12,903 nt of DNA from Chloroflexota bacterium (GTDB lineage: Bacteria > Chloroflexota > Dehalococcoidia > Dehalococcoidales > UBA2162): assembly GCA_016202555.1 (NCBI GenBank), contig JACQOL010000163.1:1-12903 (forward strand), in the 5' to 3' direction. The notes under the pieces were generated by a model. That model saw only the letters and a program-made list of their open reading frames with translations, was not told where the DNA came from and searched no databases. Positions 5,904 to 12,903 of this stretch are shown here, in pieces (positions within the stretch are counted from its first letter, which is position 1; every line of letters begins with the position of its first letter). The translations under genes were made by a program, and so were the position numbers.

Positions 5904-5946
5904 CCACCCTCCTATCCTGATATTTATCTGTCTGTCTGCTTCTCAC
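5893..5946 (-). pseudogene. Out-of-frame remnant of the original N-terminus of MFS paralogue 1 (17-codon upstream ORF)
   Basis: A GTG at 5944-5946, preceded by the same GTA as in the other two copies, opens a frame reading M-R-S-R-Q-T-D-K-Y-Q-D-R-R-V-G-G-R and then TAA (5893-5895). This aligns with MSDRQTGGNQDIGMGGGR of paralogue 3. One extra base near 5895 shifts the frame relative to paralogue 2. The remnant overlaps the GTG now used (5901-5903), so translational coupling is conceivable; a base-calling error is the alternative. Confidence 0.55.
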
Positions 5947-5996
5947 TACTGCCCACGCTTTCAAATTACAAAAGGAAAAGGCGGTGCCGCAACAAG

Positions 5997-6020
5997 GGCA
6001 AGCTTTTCCCAGTGTTTGCC
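5997..6020. promoter_or_regulatory. Inverted repeat upstream of MFS paralogue 1 (operator or leader hairpin)
   Basis: The arms GGCAAGC (5997-6003) and GTTTGCC (6014-6020) are 6/7 complementary, or 7/7 with one G-U. It sits 13 bp downstream of the -10 box, the same place as in the other two copies. Confidence 0.4.
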
Positions 6021-6032
6021 TGATAACCATCT

Positions 6033-6062
6033 AGGTTACACCAATAGCCCTGGAAAAGACAA
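6033..6062 (-). promoter_or_regulatory. Promoter of MFS paralogue 1
   Basis: TTGTCT (6057-6062), 18 bp, TAACCT (6033-6038) on the minus strand. The spacer ends in CTATTGGTG, identical to that of paralogue 3. The element is conserved at the same place in all three repeat units, which is the main evidence. Confidence 0.5.
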
Positions 6063-6106
6063 ATGGACAGATTAACTTAACATTGCCTGGGAAGCCTAAC
6101 TGAGGG

Positions 6107-7384
6107 CTAGTCCAGCCTACGCAGCCGGGGGAGGAAAGCCAGCGCCAGTATCATCAGAACGACAAGCACTATGGCAAACCCACCCACTGCCCATTGCACC
6201 CCCATACTCTCAGCTAATAATCCAGCTCCAAAGGTGCCCAGACTAGATAGACCAAACTCCATCATGTAAATACTAATTACCCTTCCCCGATACTCATCCG
6301 TTGAATAGGTTTGAAGCAGGGTATTACTCAATGCCATTCGCCCCGTCTGCCCCAGTCCGACGAAAACAATCAAGGTCAGGGAGAAAGACCAGGAGCTAGA
6401 GAAGGCGAAACCCACCAAGGTGATGCCCGAAATGAGACAGCTAATCAGCAACATCAAGCCCCGCTTCTTGTTGGGTATAGAGGCTAGGAAAAGGGAGCTA
6501 ATGATGGCACCGGCACCGGCAACGCTCATCAGTATCCCCATCCCCTTGGCACCAACCTTAAGGATATCGTCAGTAAAGATGGGCAGTAACAGCTGGTAAG
6601 GCATAGAGAGGATGGAAACAAAAACAATTAAGACCAGAATAAGTAAGATAACAGTCTCACGCCGAATATAGTGAAGCCCTTCTTTAATGTCAGCTATGGT
6701 ACCACGACCGCGCAGTGTTATAGTTCTGGTCAGTGGCATCAGAGCAATGGGGAACACCGATATAAAATAAAATCCAGCCATAATATAATAGACAGCGGCG
6801 AAACCCCAAGCCTCAATGAGAAAGCCACTGACCGCTGGCGCCAGCAGCCGCAGAGCGCTCATCTCCAGCATACCCAGGGAGATAGCGTTCATCATCTGGT
6901 CATGGCGCACTATCTCAGGGGCGATTGCCTGACGGGAAGGCAGCATCAGCCCGGAAATAACCCCGTTAAACAGACTAGCAACAAACAGAATCCACCATGA
7001 GTCGGGGCGCTCAACGCTGAGGTAGCCCAGAGTCAGGGAAAGAGCGACCCCCAGGGAGACTAAAGCTGAACCGGACTGACCAGCCAGCAAAACATACTTC
7101 TTATGCACCCGGTCGGCAAGAACCCCCCCGAAGAGGGACAGAAAGAGCATCGGTAAAGCAGACGCTAAAGACATCACCCCCAGAATAGCGGCGGAACCCG
7201 TGATGCGATAAATAAGTAAGGAGCGTACCAGCATCTCCATATTCATCGGGGTCAGAAAGCCTATCATACCAATGAAGAAGAGGCGGTAGGCCGGATTCTT
7301 CAATGAGTCAAAAGTTCCCAGATTGCGCAGGGAAATTCTGCTCCCACCCATACCCCGATTTTCATCTAATGGTCTATTACTCAC
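6107..7384 (-). CDS. MFS exporter, paralogue 2 of 3
   Basis: This 425-residue polytopic membrane protein of the major facilitator superfamily begins with a polar N-terminus (SNRPLDENRGMGGSRISLRN), followed by roughly twelve hydrophobic segments. Motif A is GGVLADRVHKK (87-96). The middle shares MPYQLLLPIFTDDILKVGAKG with its paralogues, and all three end FLPRLRRLD or FVPRLRRLD. The likely role is proton-coupled efflux of a small molecule; the substrate is unknown. The start is GTG (7382-7384) with GGGAAG 2-3 nt upstream; an in-frame ATG at residue 12 is an alternative. Upstream are its own promoter and the best-preserved inverted repeat, so it is probably transcribed independently of paralogue 3. 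Confidence 0.9.
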   Translation of the reverse strand: MSNRPLDENRGMGGSRISLRNLGTFDSLKNPAYRLFFIGMIGFLTPMNMEMLVRSLLIYRITGSAAILGVMSLASALPMLFLSLFGGVLADRVHKKYVLLAGQSGSALVSLGVALSLTLGYLSVERPDSWWILFVASLFNGVISGLMLPSRQAIAPEIVRHDQMMNAISLGMLEMSALRLLAPAVSGFLIEAWGFAAVYYIMAGFYFISVFPIALMPLTRTITLRGRGTIADIKEGLHYIRRETVILLILVLIVFVSILSMPYQLLLPIFTDDILKVGAKGMGILMSVAGAGAIISSLFLASIPNKKRGLMLLISCLISGITLVGFAFSSSWSFSLTLIVFVGLGQTGRMALSNTLLQTYSTDEYRGRVISIYMMEFGLSSLGTFGAGLLAESMGVQWAVGGFAIVLVVLMILALAFLPRLRRLD

Positions 7385-7434
7385 TACTTCCCATCTTTCA
7401 AGTTACAAAGGAAAAATACGGCACCATTACAGGA

Positions 7435-7458
7435 GGCAAACTTTAGCCGAAGTTTGCC
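7435..7458. promoter_or_regulatory. Perfect inverted repeat upstream of MFS paralogue 2
   Basis: GGCAAACTT (7435-7443) and AAGTTTGCC (7450-7458) are perfect 9-bp arms separated by 6 bp. It sits just downstream of the -10 box, around +6 to +30. It could be a repressor operator or an mRNA hairpin. The Ts after it on the minus strand are scattered, so it is not a terminator. Similar but imperfect copies occur upstream of both other paralogues. Confidence 0.55.
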
Positions 7459-7470
7459 CGATAGCCCTTT

Positions 7471-7500
7471 AGTCTACACCTATCGCTCTGGAAAAGCCAA
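7471..7500 (-). promoter_or_regulatory. Promoter of MFS paralogue 2
   Basis: TTGGCT (7495-7500), 18 bp, TAGACT (7471-7476) on the minus strand, with the GTG just before the -10 box conserved in all three repeat units. Confidence 0.5.
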
Positions 7501-7527
7501 ATAGGCAGATTGACTTAAAGCGGTGAG

Positions 7528-7547
7528 AAAAAGCCTGAATCAGGGCT
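7528..7547 (-). terminator. Short terminator at the end of MFS paralogue 3
   Basis: Overlapping the TAG stop codon, the minus strand has AGCCCTG, a 3-nt loop and CAGGCT (one bulged C), then TTTTT. Versions of this hairpin at the ends of the other two copies have lost the T-run. Confidence 0.4.
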
Positions 7548-8829
7548 AGTCCAGCCGGCGCAGTCGGGGGACGAAGACCAGGGTCAATATCATCAGGAGG
7601 ACAAGCACCATGGCAAAGCCACCGATTGCCCACGGGGCTCCGATACTCTCGGCCATAATACCGGCGAAAAAGGTACCCAGGCTGCTTAACCCCATATCCA
7701 TCATATTGACACTCATCACCCGCCCTAGATATTCGGCATCTGAATAGCTCTGGAGCAGGGTACTACCCAAAGTCTGACGACTGGCTTGCCCTAAGCCAAT
7801 GAAGACCATCAAGCCCAGGGAGAGAGGCCATGACCGAGAAAAAGCGAAAGCGACCAAAGCCATACCTAGAACCAGACTACTGAGTAACAATATACTACCA
7901 CGCCTTTTGTTAGGTAGAGAGGCGAGGATAAGAGAACCAACCATAGCTCCTGCTCCAGAGACGCTCATCATCACTCCCAGTCCAGTCGCCCCTACCTTGA
8001 GGATATCATCGGCAAAGATTGGCATCATCATCTGGTAAGGCATCGAGAGTATGACGATTGCCAGAGTGAAAATAAGGACAGTCAGAATAATCGGTTTACG
8101 CCACATATATTTTAGTCCTTCTTTAATGTCAACCAGAACGCTACTACCACGCCTAGAAATAGTGCCGGTAGCTGGGATAAAATTAGTAAAAACGACCGCC
8201 ATAAGATATAACCCGGTCATAGTATAAAAGACAGCCTCAAAATTAAAGGCGTCAATCAGAAAGCCAGCCGCGGCTGGAGCTAACAATCGGAGAGTGCCCA
8301 TACCCAAGCTATTCAAAGCGACGGCATTCATCACTTGTTCCTTACCGACAATCTCAGGGATAATTGCCTGACGAGCCGGCATCATAAAAGCCATAACGGT
8401 ACCCTGGAGTATGGCATTCACCATCAGTACCCACCATGAGCCAGGATGCTGAGGACTGAGGTAACCCGTAGTCAAAGCAACAGCGACACTTAAAGCCACC
8501 ACCGCTGAGGCGACCTGTCCAGCTTGAATGACTCGTTTCTTTTGCACACGGTCGGCAAGAACGCCACCGAAGAGGGAGAGCAACAACTGAGGCAAAGCAT
8601 TTGCCAGAGACATCAAACCCAGAATAGCCGCTGAACCAGTCAAACGATAGATGAGGAGAGCCCGGGTGACCTGTTGCATATTCATCGAGCCCCACTGCCC
8701 TACCATCCCCAGAAAGTAGAAACGATAAGCTGAGTTTTTCAGGGAGTCGATGGTCTTCACATTGCGCAGGGGGTTTCTACCACCACCCATACCTATATCC
8801 TGATTTCCACCTGTTTGTCTATCGCTCAC
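7546..8829 (-). CDS. MFS exporter, paralogue 3 of 3
   Basis: This 427-residue major facilitator superfamily transporter has a polar, Gly-rich N-terminus (SDRQTGGNQDIGMGGGR) and about twelve hydrophobic segments. Motif A is GGVLADRVQKK (89-98). MPYQMMMPIFADDILKVGATG lies in the middle and FVPRLRRLD at the C-terminus. It is the most upstream gene of the three-gene array. The start shown is GTG (8827-8829), supported by homologous N-termini in the neighbours, although its Shine-Dalgarno is poor; the ATG at residue 14, behind AGGATATAGGT, is an alternative. Family resemblance is to EntS/MFS_3-like efflux proteins; the substrate is not predictable. No adjacent ABC, RND or regulator gene hints at a function. 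Confidence 0.9.
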   Translation of the reverse strand: MSDRQTGGNQDIGMGGGRNPLRNVKTIDSLKNSAYRFYFLGMVGQWGSMNMQQVTRALLIYRLTGSAAILGLMSLANALPQLLLSLFGGVLADRVQKKRVIQAGQVASAVVALSVAVALTTGYLSPQHPGSWWVLMVNAILQGTVMAFMMPARQAIIPEIVGKEQVMNAVALNSLGMGTLRLLAPAAAGFLIDAFNFEAVFYTMTGLYLMAVVFTNFIPATGTISRRGSSVLVDIKEGLKYMWRKPIILTVLIFTLAIVILSMPYQMMMPIFADDILKVGATGLGVMMSVSGAGAMVGSLILASLPNKRRGSILLLSSLVLGMALVAFAFSRSWPLSLGLMVFIGLGQASRQTLGSTLLQSYSDAEYLGRVMSVNMMDMGLSSLGTFFAGIMAESIGAPWAIGGFAMVLVLLMILTLVFVPRLRRLD

Positions 8830-8902
8830 TACTTATCACGCTTTCACTTTCTAAGCCTTCTTGAAGAAACAAATAGGGGGGAAATTACACCCTGGCAGGA
8901 AG

Positions 8903-8922
8903 CAAACTTTTCCCAGAGTTTA
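8903..8922. promoter_or_regulatory. Degenerate inverted repeat upstream of MFS paralogue 3
   Basis: AAACT (8904-8908) and AGTTT (8917-8921) are the conserved core of the same repeat seen upstream of paralogues 1 and 2, in the same position relative to the promoter. The outer bases no longer pair. Confidence 0.35.
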
Positions 8923-8936
8923 TCTTACAACCTTCC

Positions 8937-8966
8937 AGTCTACACCAATAGCTCTTGTAAGGACAA
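8937..8966 (-). promoter_or_regulatory. Promoter of MFS paralogue 3
   Basis: TTGTCC (8961-8966), 18 bp, TAGACT (8937-8942) on the minus strand. It lies within the 157-bp gap after the rubredoxin-ThDP gene and is conserved in all three repeat units. Confidence 0.5.
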
Positions 8967-8986
8967 ATATCGCGAATTAAGGTCGT

Positions 8987-10744
8987 CTAGAATCTCCTTG
9001 GGTCGGTAGCAATATCCACAATGACCGCATTTTTTAACGATAATGCTTCCTCAACTTTTCCGGCTAGTTCTGCCGGGTCAGTGATTTTTATACCGGTACC
9101 GCCACAGCTTTGGGCATATTGAGCGAAATCACAGTTATAAAGGTCAGTTTGCCAATTCGAATAATGTTCCACCTTCTGCTCTTGCATTATCATGCCAAGC
9201 TGTTTATTGTTAAATAAGAATATCTTAATGGGAAGTTCGTACTTCACCGCGGTTAGAAAGTCACCCATCACCATAGAGAATCCGCCGTCTCCGGTAATGC
9301 AAACAACTTGTCTCTCGGGATACGCCAGTTGAGCTGCCATAGCACCGGGCAAGCCAAAGCCCATTGAGGCAAGATAGCCGGACATTACCATTTGTTGCCT
9401 CTGTTTCATCCAGAAGTTTCGACCGAACCACCAGCCGTTCTCTCCAATATCCAAAGAGATAATGGCATCACTGGCTATTTTTTCATTCAATACCTTAATG
9501 ATATATTGTGGTCTTATCGGGCTGCGCGAGGCATCCGCTTCTCGCTTCAATAAATCAATCCAGGCTTCCTTGAGCTTAGCTATCTCAGCCAGATATTCCT
9601 GATCTTCCCTCTTTTTCACAGCATCGGTCAGCTGGGGTATTAGCTCGGCACTGTTCCCCCACAGTCCAACCTCTACAGGATAAGTTTTAGCTATCATCAT
9701 CGGGTCAATATCAATCTGTATCATCTTCTTAGCAGGAAGCTGGGTCATATCCGAAAATGAAGAACCAACGACAATCATCAAATCACTGTCCCGCACCAGT
9801 TTGGCAGCAGCGGTTGAGCCAATTGTGCCGTGACTTCCCACATAGAGTTCATTATCTTCATCAATGACTCCCTTACCCCTAAACGTTGTCACAATGGGGG
9901 CTGTAATCTTCTGGGCCAGTCGCAGTAATTTGTCACCCTGCCCCATCGCCCCGAAGCCAGATATTATTACCGGTCTTTTGGCTTCATCGATAACCGATGC
10001 CGCTTTTGTAAGCAGAGAGCCACACTGCGTCGTATTCCGGTTGGTAATTCTCCCTTCCATCGGCAGTATTGGCGTATCACAGGGAAGTTTCTGAATATCA
10101 TTAGGGATACTAATATGGGCAACGCCTCTTTCAATCAGGGCATGCTTTATTGCCAAGGTTGTAAGCGTCGTCGTTTGGTCTTCTGACATTAAGATTTTAT
10201 TGAAGACGCAGATTGGCTCAAAAAAAGAGTGCTGGTCAATTTCCTGAAAGGAACCTGGCCCGATTAATTGCCTCTTCACCAGCCCAGTAAGGGCGAGAAC
10301 CGGGGAATGGTCTAATTTCGCATCATATAACCCCGTCGCCAGATTAGTCGCCCCTGGGCCGGCGATGGTCAAACAAGCGGCCGGGTGCCCGACTAGTTTA
10401 CCATAAGCCGAAGCCATAAAAGCAGCTACTTGTTCGTGTCGCACCTGGATATACTTCAACCGGCTGTTTTTCCTTATCGCCTCTATTAACCCCAGCGAGG
10501 AGGTTCCAGGGATGCCAAAAACGTACTTGATGCCCCACTCAGCCATTTGTTCAATCAAAACATCGGCAACGGTTTTTTCAACCTTTTCCTCTTTATCGTA
10601 ATGCTCGGTCAATGATACGAAAGCGCTTTTAGAAGCATTACAAACAGGACAGGTCCAATCTGCCGATAATTCTGAGAATTTCTTTGCTTCGTTTTTTTCA
10701 TCATAAATATAATTGCAGACGGTGCATCTAAGCTTAAGCATCAC
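8987..10744 (-). CDS. Rubredoxin-domain/thiamine-diphosphate enzyme fusion (pyruvate oxidase/acetolactate synthase-like)
   Basis: Residues 1-45 form a rubredoxin-like FeCys4 domain (C7-TVC-10 and C32-PVC-35), with a loop of 21 residues between the Cys pairs against about 29 in ordinary rubredoxins. Residues 57-585 are a complete three-domain ThDP enzyme: N-terminal pyrimidine-binding domain with catalytic Glu104 in VRHEQ and AGPGATNLATGL; central domain about 240-380 (VVGSSFSDMT, QIDIDP); C-terminal ThDP/Mg domain with GDGGF (485-489) and Asn512-Asn513. The family decarboxylates 2-oxo acids such as pyruvate, and a built-in rubredoxin suggests that electrons from the hydroxyethyl intermediate leave through iron. 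It ends ATDPRRF and lacks the membrane-binding tail of PoxB. The substrate and FAD content are uncertain. The start is GTG 10744 (used for numbering) or the next codon, ATG 10741, behind GGTGGGGG. Confidence 0.9.
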   Translation of the reverse strand: MMLKLRCTVCNYIYDEKNEAKKFSELSADWTCPVCNASKSAFVSLTEHYDKEEKVEKTVADVLIEQMAEWGIKYVFGIPGTSSLGLIEAIRKNSRLKYIQVRHEQVAAFMASAYGKLVGHPAACLTIAGPGATNLATGLYDAKLDHSPVLALTGLVKRQLIGPGSFQEIDQHSFFEPICVFNKILMSEDQTTTLTTLAIKHALIERGVAHISIPNDIQKLPCDTPILPMEGRITNRNTTQCGSLLTKAASVIDEAKRPVIISGFGAMGQGDKLLRLAQKITAPIVTTFRGKGVIDEDNELYVGSHGTIGSTAAAKLVRDSDLMIVVGSSFSDMTQLPAKKMIQIDIDPMMIAKTYPVEVGLWGNSAELIPQLTDAVKKREDQEYLAEIAKLKEAWIDLLKREADASRSPIRPQYIIKVLNEKIASDAIISLDIGENGWWFGRNFWMKQRQQMVMSGYLASMGFGLPGAMAAQLAYPERQVVCITGDGGFSMVMGDFLTAVKYELPIKIFLFNNKQLGMIMQEQKVEHYSNWQTDLYNCDFAQYAQSCGGTGIKITDPAELAGKVEEALSLKNAVIVDIATDPRRF

Positions 10745-10756
10745 ATAACCCCCACC

Positions 10757-10770
10757 ATCAGTAATCTGAT
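10757..10770. promoter_or_regulatory. Small palindrome before the rubredoxin-ThDP gene
   Basis: ATCAG and CTGAT flank TAAT, immediately upstream of the GGTGGGGG ribosome binding site. It may be an operator half-site pair or a small leader hairpin. I found no clear -35/-10 pair in the short gap between the clpC terminator and this gene. Confidence 0.25.
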
Positions 10771-10805
10771 TTTTGAGGCAATACCTAAATTATTTGATGA
10801 AATTT

Positions 10806-10843
10806 AAAGGGCGGGTATTTTTACTTGTCCTTCCCCGCCCTTT
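10806..10843 (-). terminator. Intrinsic terminator of clpC
   Basis: AAAGGGCGGG (10834-10843 on the minus strand) and CCCGCCCTTT (10806-10815) make a perfect 10-bp GC-rich stem with an 18-nt loop; the minus strand continues TTTAAATTT. It lies 33 bp after the clpC stop and separates clpC from the next gene. The T-run is imperfect and the loop long. Confidence 0.65.
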
Positions 10844-10876
10844 CTGCAGCCTACCGGCTTGGTCACTTAGCCTAAC

Positions 10877-12903
10877 TCACGCTTTAGTATCTCCCGATAA
10901 CGCCCCGACAGCAGCTGGATGAACAACAATCTCATCCCCCTCCCGGTCAACTACTGCCGTATCCCCGGCACGGAACTGAGCACGGAGCAAACTATCTGAG
11001 AGTTTATCTTCGACCATATTTTGAATTACCCGGCGCAACGGCCGAGCTCCGAAGACCACATCATAGCCCTTCTCACTCAGGAAATCCTTAGCGGCATCAG
11101 TTACCTCAAGTTTTATTTCCTTCTCTGCCAGCTGTTTACTTACTGTCGCCAGCATTAAATCAACGATTTGCCGGATATGCTCTTTATTCAAGGCGTGGAA
11201 TACCACTACGCTATCAATACGGTTGAGGAACTCAGGACGGAAGGTCTTCTTTAGTTCGTCAAGCAACTTCCCCTTCATCCCCTCATAGTCTGTCTGCTGA
11301 GTCTTAGCTTCATTACTACGAGAGGTAAAACCGATTGAGCTCCCCTTTCTGATAAGGTCAGCACCGATGTTGCTGGTCATAACGATAATACTGTTGCGGA
11401 AATCGACCCGTCTCCCTCTGGCGTCGGTCAGATGACCATCGTCAAATATCTGGAGCAAGATGTTGAACACATCAGGGTGAGCCTTTTCAATCTCATCAAG
11501 TAGGATACAGCAATATGACTTACGCCTCACTGCCTCGGTCAATGGCCCGCCTTCGTCATGGCCAACATAGCCTGGCGGTGCCCCAACCAACCGGGATACG
11601 GTGTGCCTTTCCTGATATTCGGACATATCAAGCCTAATCAGAGCATCCTCTTTACCAAACATAAACTCAGCCAGCGCCTTAACCAACTCGGTCTTACCAA
11701 CCCCGGTCGGGCCGAGAAAGATAAAATTACCGATTGGATGCCTCGGGTCCTTAAGACCAGCTCTGGCTCGCCTCACCGCTTTAGCCACGGTGGTGATGGC
11801 TTCATCCTGACTAATAATACGCTTGTGCAGTACCTCTTCCATATGAAGCAGCCGACCGGTCTCATCACTACTCAGTTGCACTACCGGAATACCGGTCCAC
11901 ATGCTAACCACGGCAGCAATGTCTTCCTCAGTCACTACTGGCTTCTCTGACCCCCGTTCAGCGTACCATGCCTCTTCCAGCTTTTTTATTTTCTCCTCAT
12001 TTTGTACCTCTCGCTCACGCAGTTCGGCAGCAGAATCATACTGCTGACTAGCCAGAGCGGCCTCTTTATCCTTACGCAGAATATCCCCGCCTTCCTTAGC
12101 TTCCTTCAGAGGAATCGGTTGAGCCTGGTACCTAATCTTCACCCGTGATGCTGCCTCATCAATTAAGTCAATCGCCTTGTCCGGTAAGAAACGGTCAGCG
12201 ATATATCTAGCGGCTAAGGTGACGGCGGCACTCACTGCCTCGTCGCTTATCGTCAGCTTGTGGTGCTCCTCGTAACGCCCCTTAATCCCGCGTAAAATCG
12301 CCACCGCTTCATCGACCGAAGGCTCCTCAACTAAAACCGGCTGGAAACGGCGCTCTAAAGCAGCATCCCGCTCTACATATTTACGGTAATCATCAAGGGT
12401 CGTCGCCCCAATACACTGTATCTCTCCCCTGGCCAGTGACGGTTTAAGAATACTGGCGGCATCAATCGCCCCCTCGGCAGCTCCGGCACCGACAATGGTG
12501 TGGAACTCGTCGACAAAGAGCATACAGTTACCGCTCGTTTTTATCTCATCGAGAATTTTCTTGAGTCTCTCTTCAAACTCGCCCCGGTATTTTGTCCCGG
12601 CGACCACGGCCGCCATATCCAGCGTTATTAGCCGTTTGTCCTGCAGTGTTTCGGGAACATCACCGGAAACAATACGGTGAGCCAAACCCTCAACAATGGC
12701 CGTCTTACCGACTCCCGGTTCACCGATGAGAGCCGGATTGTTCTTGGTGCGGCGGCTGAGAATTTGAATTACTCGCTCGATTTCTTTGTCCCGGCCGATA
12801 ATCGGGTCGAGTTTGCCGGCACGGGCCGCCTCGGTCAGGTCGGTGCTCAACTGGTCGAGCACGGGAGTCCGGCTGGCGGTGCGGGCAGGCCGCGCCCGTG
12901 TAG
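10877..12903 (-). CDS. clpC: ATP-dependent Clp protease ATP-binding subunit ClpC (5' end outside window)
   Basis: ClpC is a hexameric AAA+ unfoldase that feeds proteins to ClpP in cytoplasmic quality control. The frame is open to the window edge; 674 residues are visible out of roughly 820, so the N-terminal adaptor-binding domain is outside. The GTG at 12860-12862 is internal, because TPVLDQLSTDLTEAARAGKLDP reads through it. Counting from that codon: D1 Walker A GEPGVGKT (47-54), Walker B MLFVDE (114-119), pore loop KYRG (91-94); UVR-type coiled-coil insert about 265-298; D2 Walker A GPTGVGKT (384-391), Walker B ILLDE (453-457), pore loop GYVG (431-434), Arg-finger region FRPEFLNRID, and sensor-2 GARPLRR (605-611). 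IGF (510-512) is the ClpP-docking loop, so it should partner ClpP. The UVR insert separates it from ClpA and ClpB. A hairpin terminator follows. Confidence 0.96.
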   Translation of the reverse strand, partial: TRARPARTASRTPVLDQLSTDLTEAARAGKLDPIIGRDKEIERVIQILSRRTKNNPALIGEPGVGKTAIVEGLAHRIVSGDVPETLQDKRLITLDMAAVVAGTKYRGEFEERLKKILDEIKTSGNCMLFVDEFHTIVGAGAAEGAIDAASILKPSLARGEIQCIGATTLDDYRKYVERDAALERRFQPVLVEEPSVDEAVAILRGIKGRYEEHHKLTISDEAVSAAVTLAARYIADRFLPDKAIDLIDEAASRVKIRYQAQPIPLKEAKEGGDILRKDKEAALASQQYDSAAELREREVQNEEKIKKLEEAWYAERGSEKPVVTEEDIAAVVSMWTGIPVVQLSSDETGRLLHMEEVLHKRIISQDEAITTVAKAVRRARAGLKDPRHPIGNFIFLGPTGVGKTELVKALAEFMFGKEDALIRLDMSEYQERHTVSRLVGAPPGYVGHDEGGPLTEAVRRKSYCCILLDEIEKAHPDVFNILLQIFDDGHLTDARGRRVDFRNSIIVMTSNIGADLIRKGSSIGFTSRSNEAKTQQTDYEGMKGKLLDELKKTFRPEFLNRIDSVVVFHALNKEHIRQIVDLMLATVSKQLAEKEIKLEVTDAAKDFLSEKGYDVVFGARPLRRVIQNMVEDKLSDSLLRAQFRAGDTAVVDREGDEIVVHPAAVGALSGDTKA

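Larger units (their letters stand above)
4662..8966 (-). repeat. Tandem triplication of an MFS gene with its control region (about 1.44 kb unit)
   Basis: Three copies of a unit follow one another. Each has a promoter, a downstream inverted repeat, a TTTTCCTTTTGTAA-like stretch (poorly kept in the copy next to 8829), a GTG-start MFS gene ending PRLRRLD, and a short stem-loop near the stop codon. The stop-to-stop distances are 1445 and 1439 bp. The intergenic DNA is recognisably homologous, not just the genes, which points to tandem duplication. The copies have diverged well beyond recent duplication. Confidence 0.85.

Noticed and set aside
7435..7458. Terminator between MFS paralogues 3 and 2
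   Set aside because: The perfect inverted repeat is not followed by a T-run in the direction of transcription and lies after, not before, the promoter of paralogue 2.
8354..8695. Second minus-strand open frame of 113 codons within MFS paralogue 3
   Set aside because: It is an alternative frame of a well-supported transporter gene, Cys/Trp-rich without family motifs.
8987..10744. Annotating the ThDP enzyme as the biosynthetic acetolactate synthase large subunit (ilvB)
   Set aside because: It carries an N-terminal rubredoxin domain, the central region lacks the usual RFDDR motif, and no ilvN, ilvC or leu gene is adjacent; a generic family call is safer.
11558..11950. Plus-strand open frame of 130 codons
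   Set aside because: It is antisense to the D2 domain of ClpC, which is fully conserved, and has no RBS.
12860..12862. GTG as the start codon of clpC
   Set aside because: The frame continues upstream to the window edge and reads TPV directly before LDQLSTDLTE, as in normal ClpC; the codon is an internal Val.

Overview
The window looks like a chromosomal piece of an anaerobic Chloroflexota bacterium, most likely class Dehalococcoidia. This is inferred from the protein style (a DnaN beginning MKLSCLQENL and ending HVIMPMFVQW, a ClpC with an Ala-rich linker, and an archaeal-type bifunctional FBP aldolase/phosphatase); no taxonomic marker gene is present. All nine recognisable genes lie on the minus strand, so transcription runs from high to low coordinates. 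The plus strand has no convincing gene, and there are no tRNA, rRNA, CRISPR or transposase genes.

Reading in the direction of transcription: a 5'-truncated clpC (10877-12903) ends at a strong GC-rich hairpin terminator. It is followed by an unusual rubredoxin-ThDP enzyme fusion (8987-10744). Next come three tandem paralogous MFS exporter genes (7546-8829, 6107-7384, 4662-5903). Each has its own copy of the same promoter (TTGnCn, 18 bp spacer, TAnnCT) and of an inverted repeat just downstream of it, so a whole gene-plus-control-region unit of about 1.44 kb has been triplicated. The lowest-coordinate copy seems to have lost its original start to a 1-nt frameshift and now uses a GTG further in.

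A good sigma-70-type promoter with an inverted repeat around its -35 box then drives a probable operon: FBP aldolase/phosphatase (gluconeogenesis), a small GYD-domain protein of unknown function, and RdgB (house-cleaning of non-canonical purine NTPs). After a gap holding a possible structured element, a promoter and a DnaA-box-like site comes dnaN, the replication sliding clamp.

The most interesting part is the left end. After dnaN there is a near-consensus promoter (TTGACA, 17 bp, extended -10), then a leader of about 155 nt. The leader has the geometry of an H-type pseudoknot, then a small hairpin, then an intrinsic terminator placed directly before the ribosome binding site. The gene it controls starts with a lipobox, a collagen-like Gly-X-Y stretch and a beta-sandwich resembling the N-terminus of OmcA/MtrC-type multihaem surface cytochromes; it runs off the window before any haem motif. 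The arrangement is what a riboswitch or attenuator controlling an extracellular electron-transfer lipoprotein would look like, and I do not recognise it as a known class.
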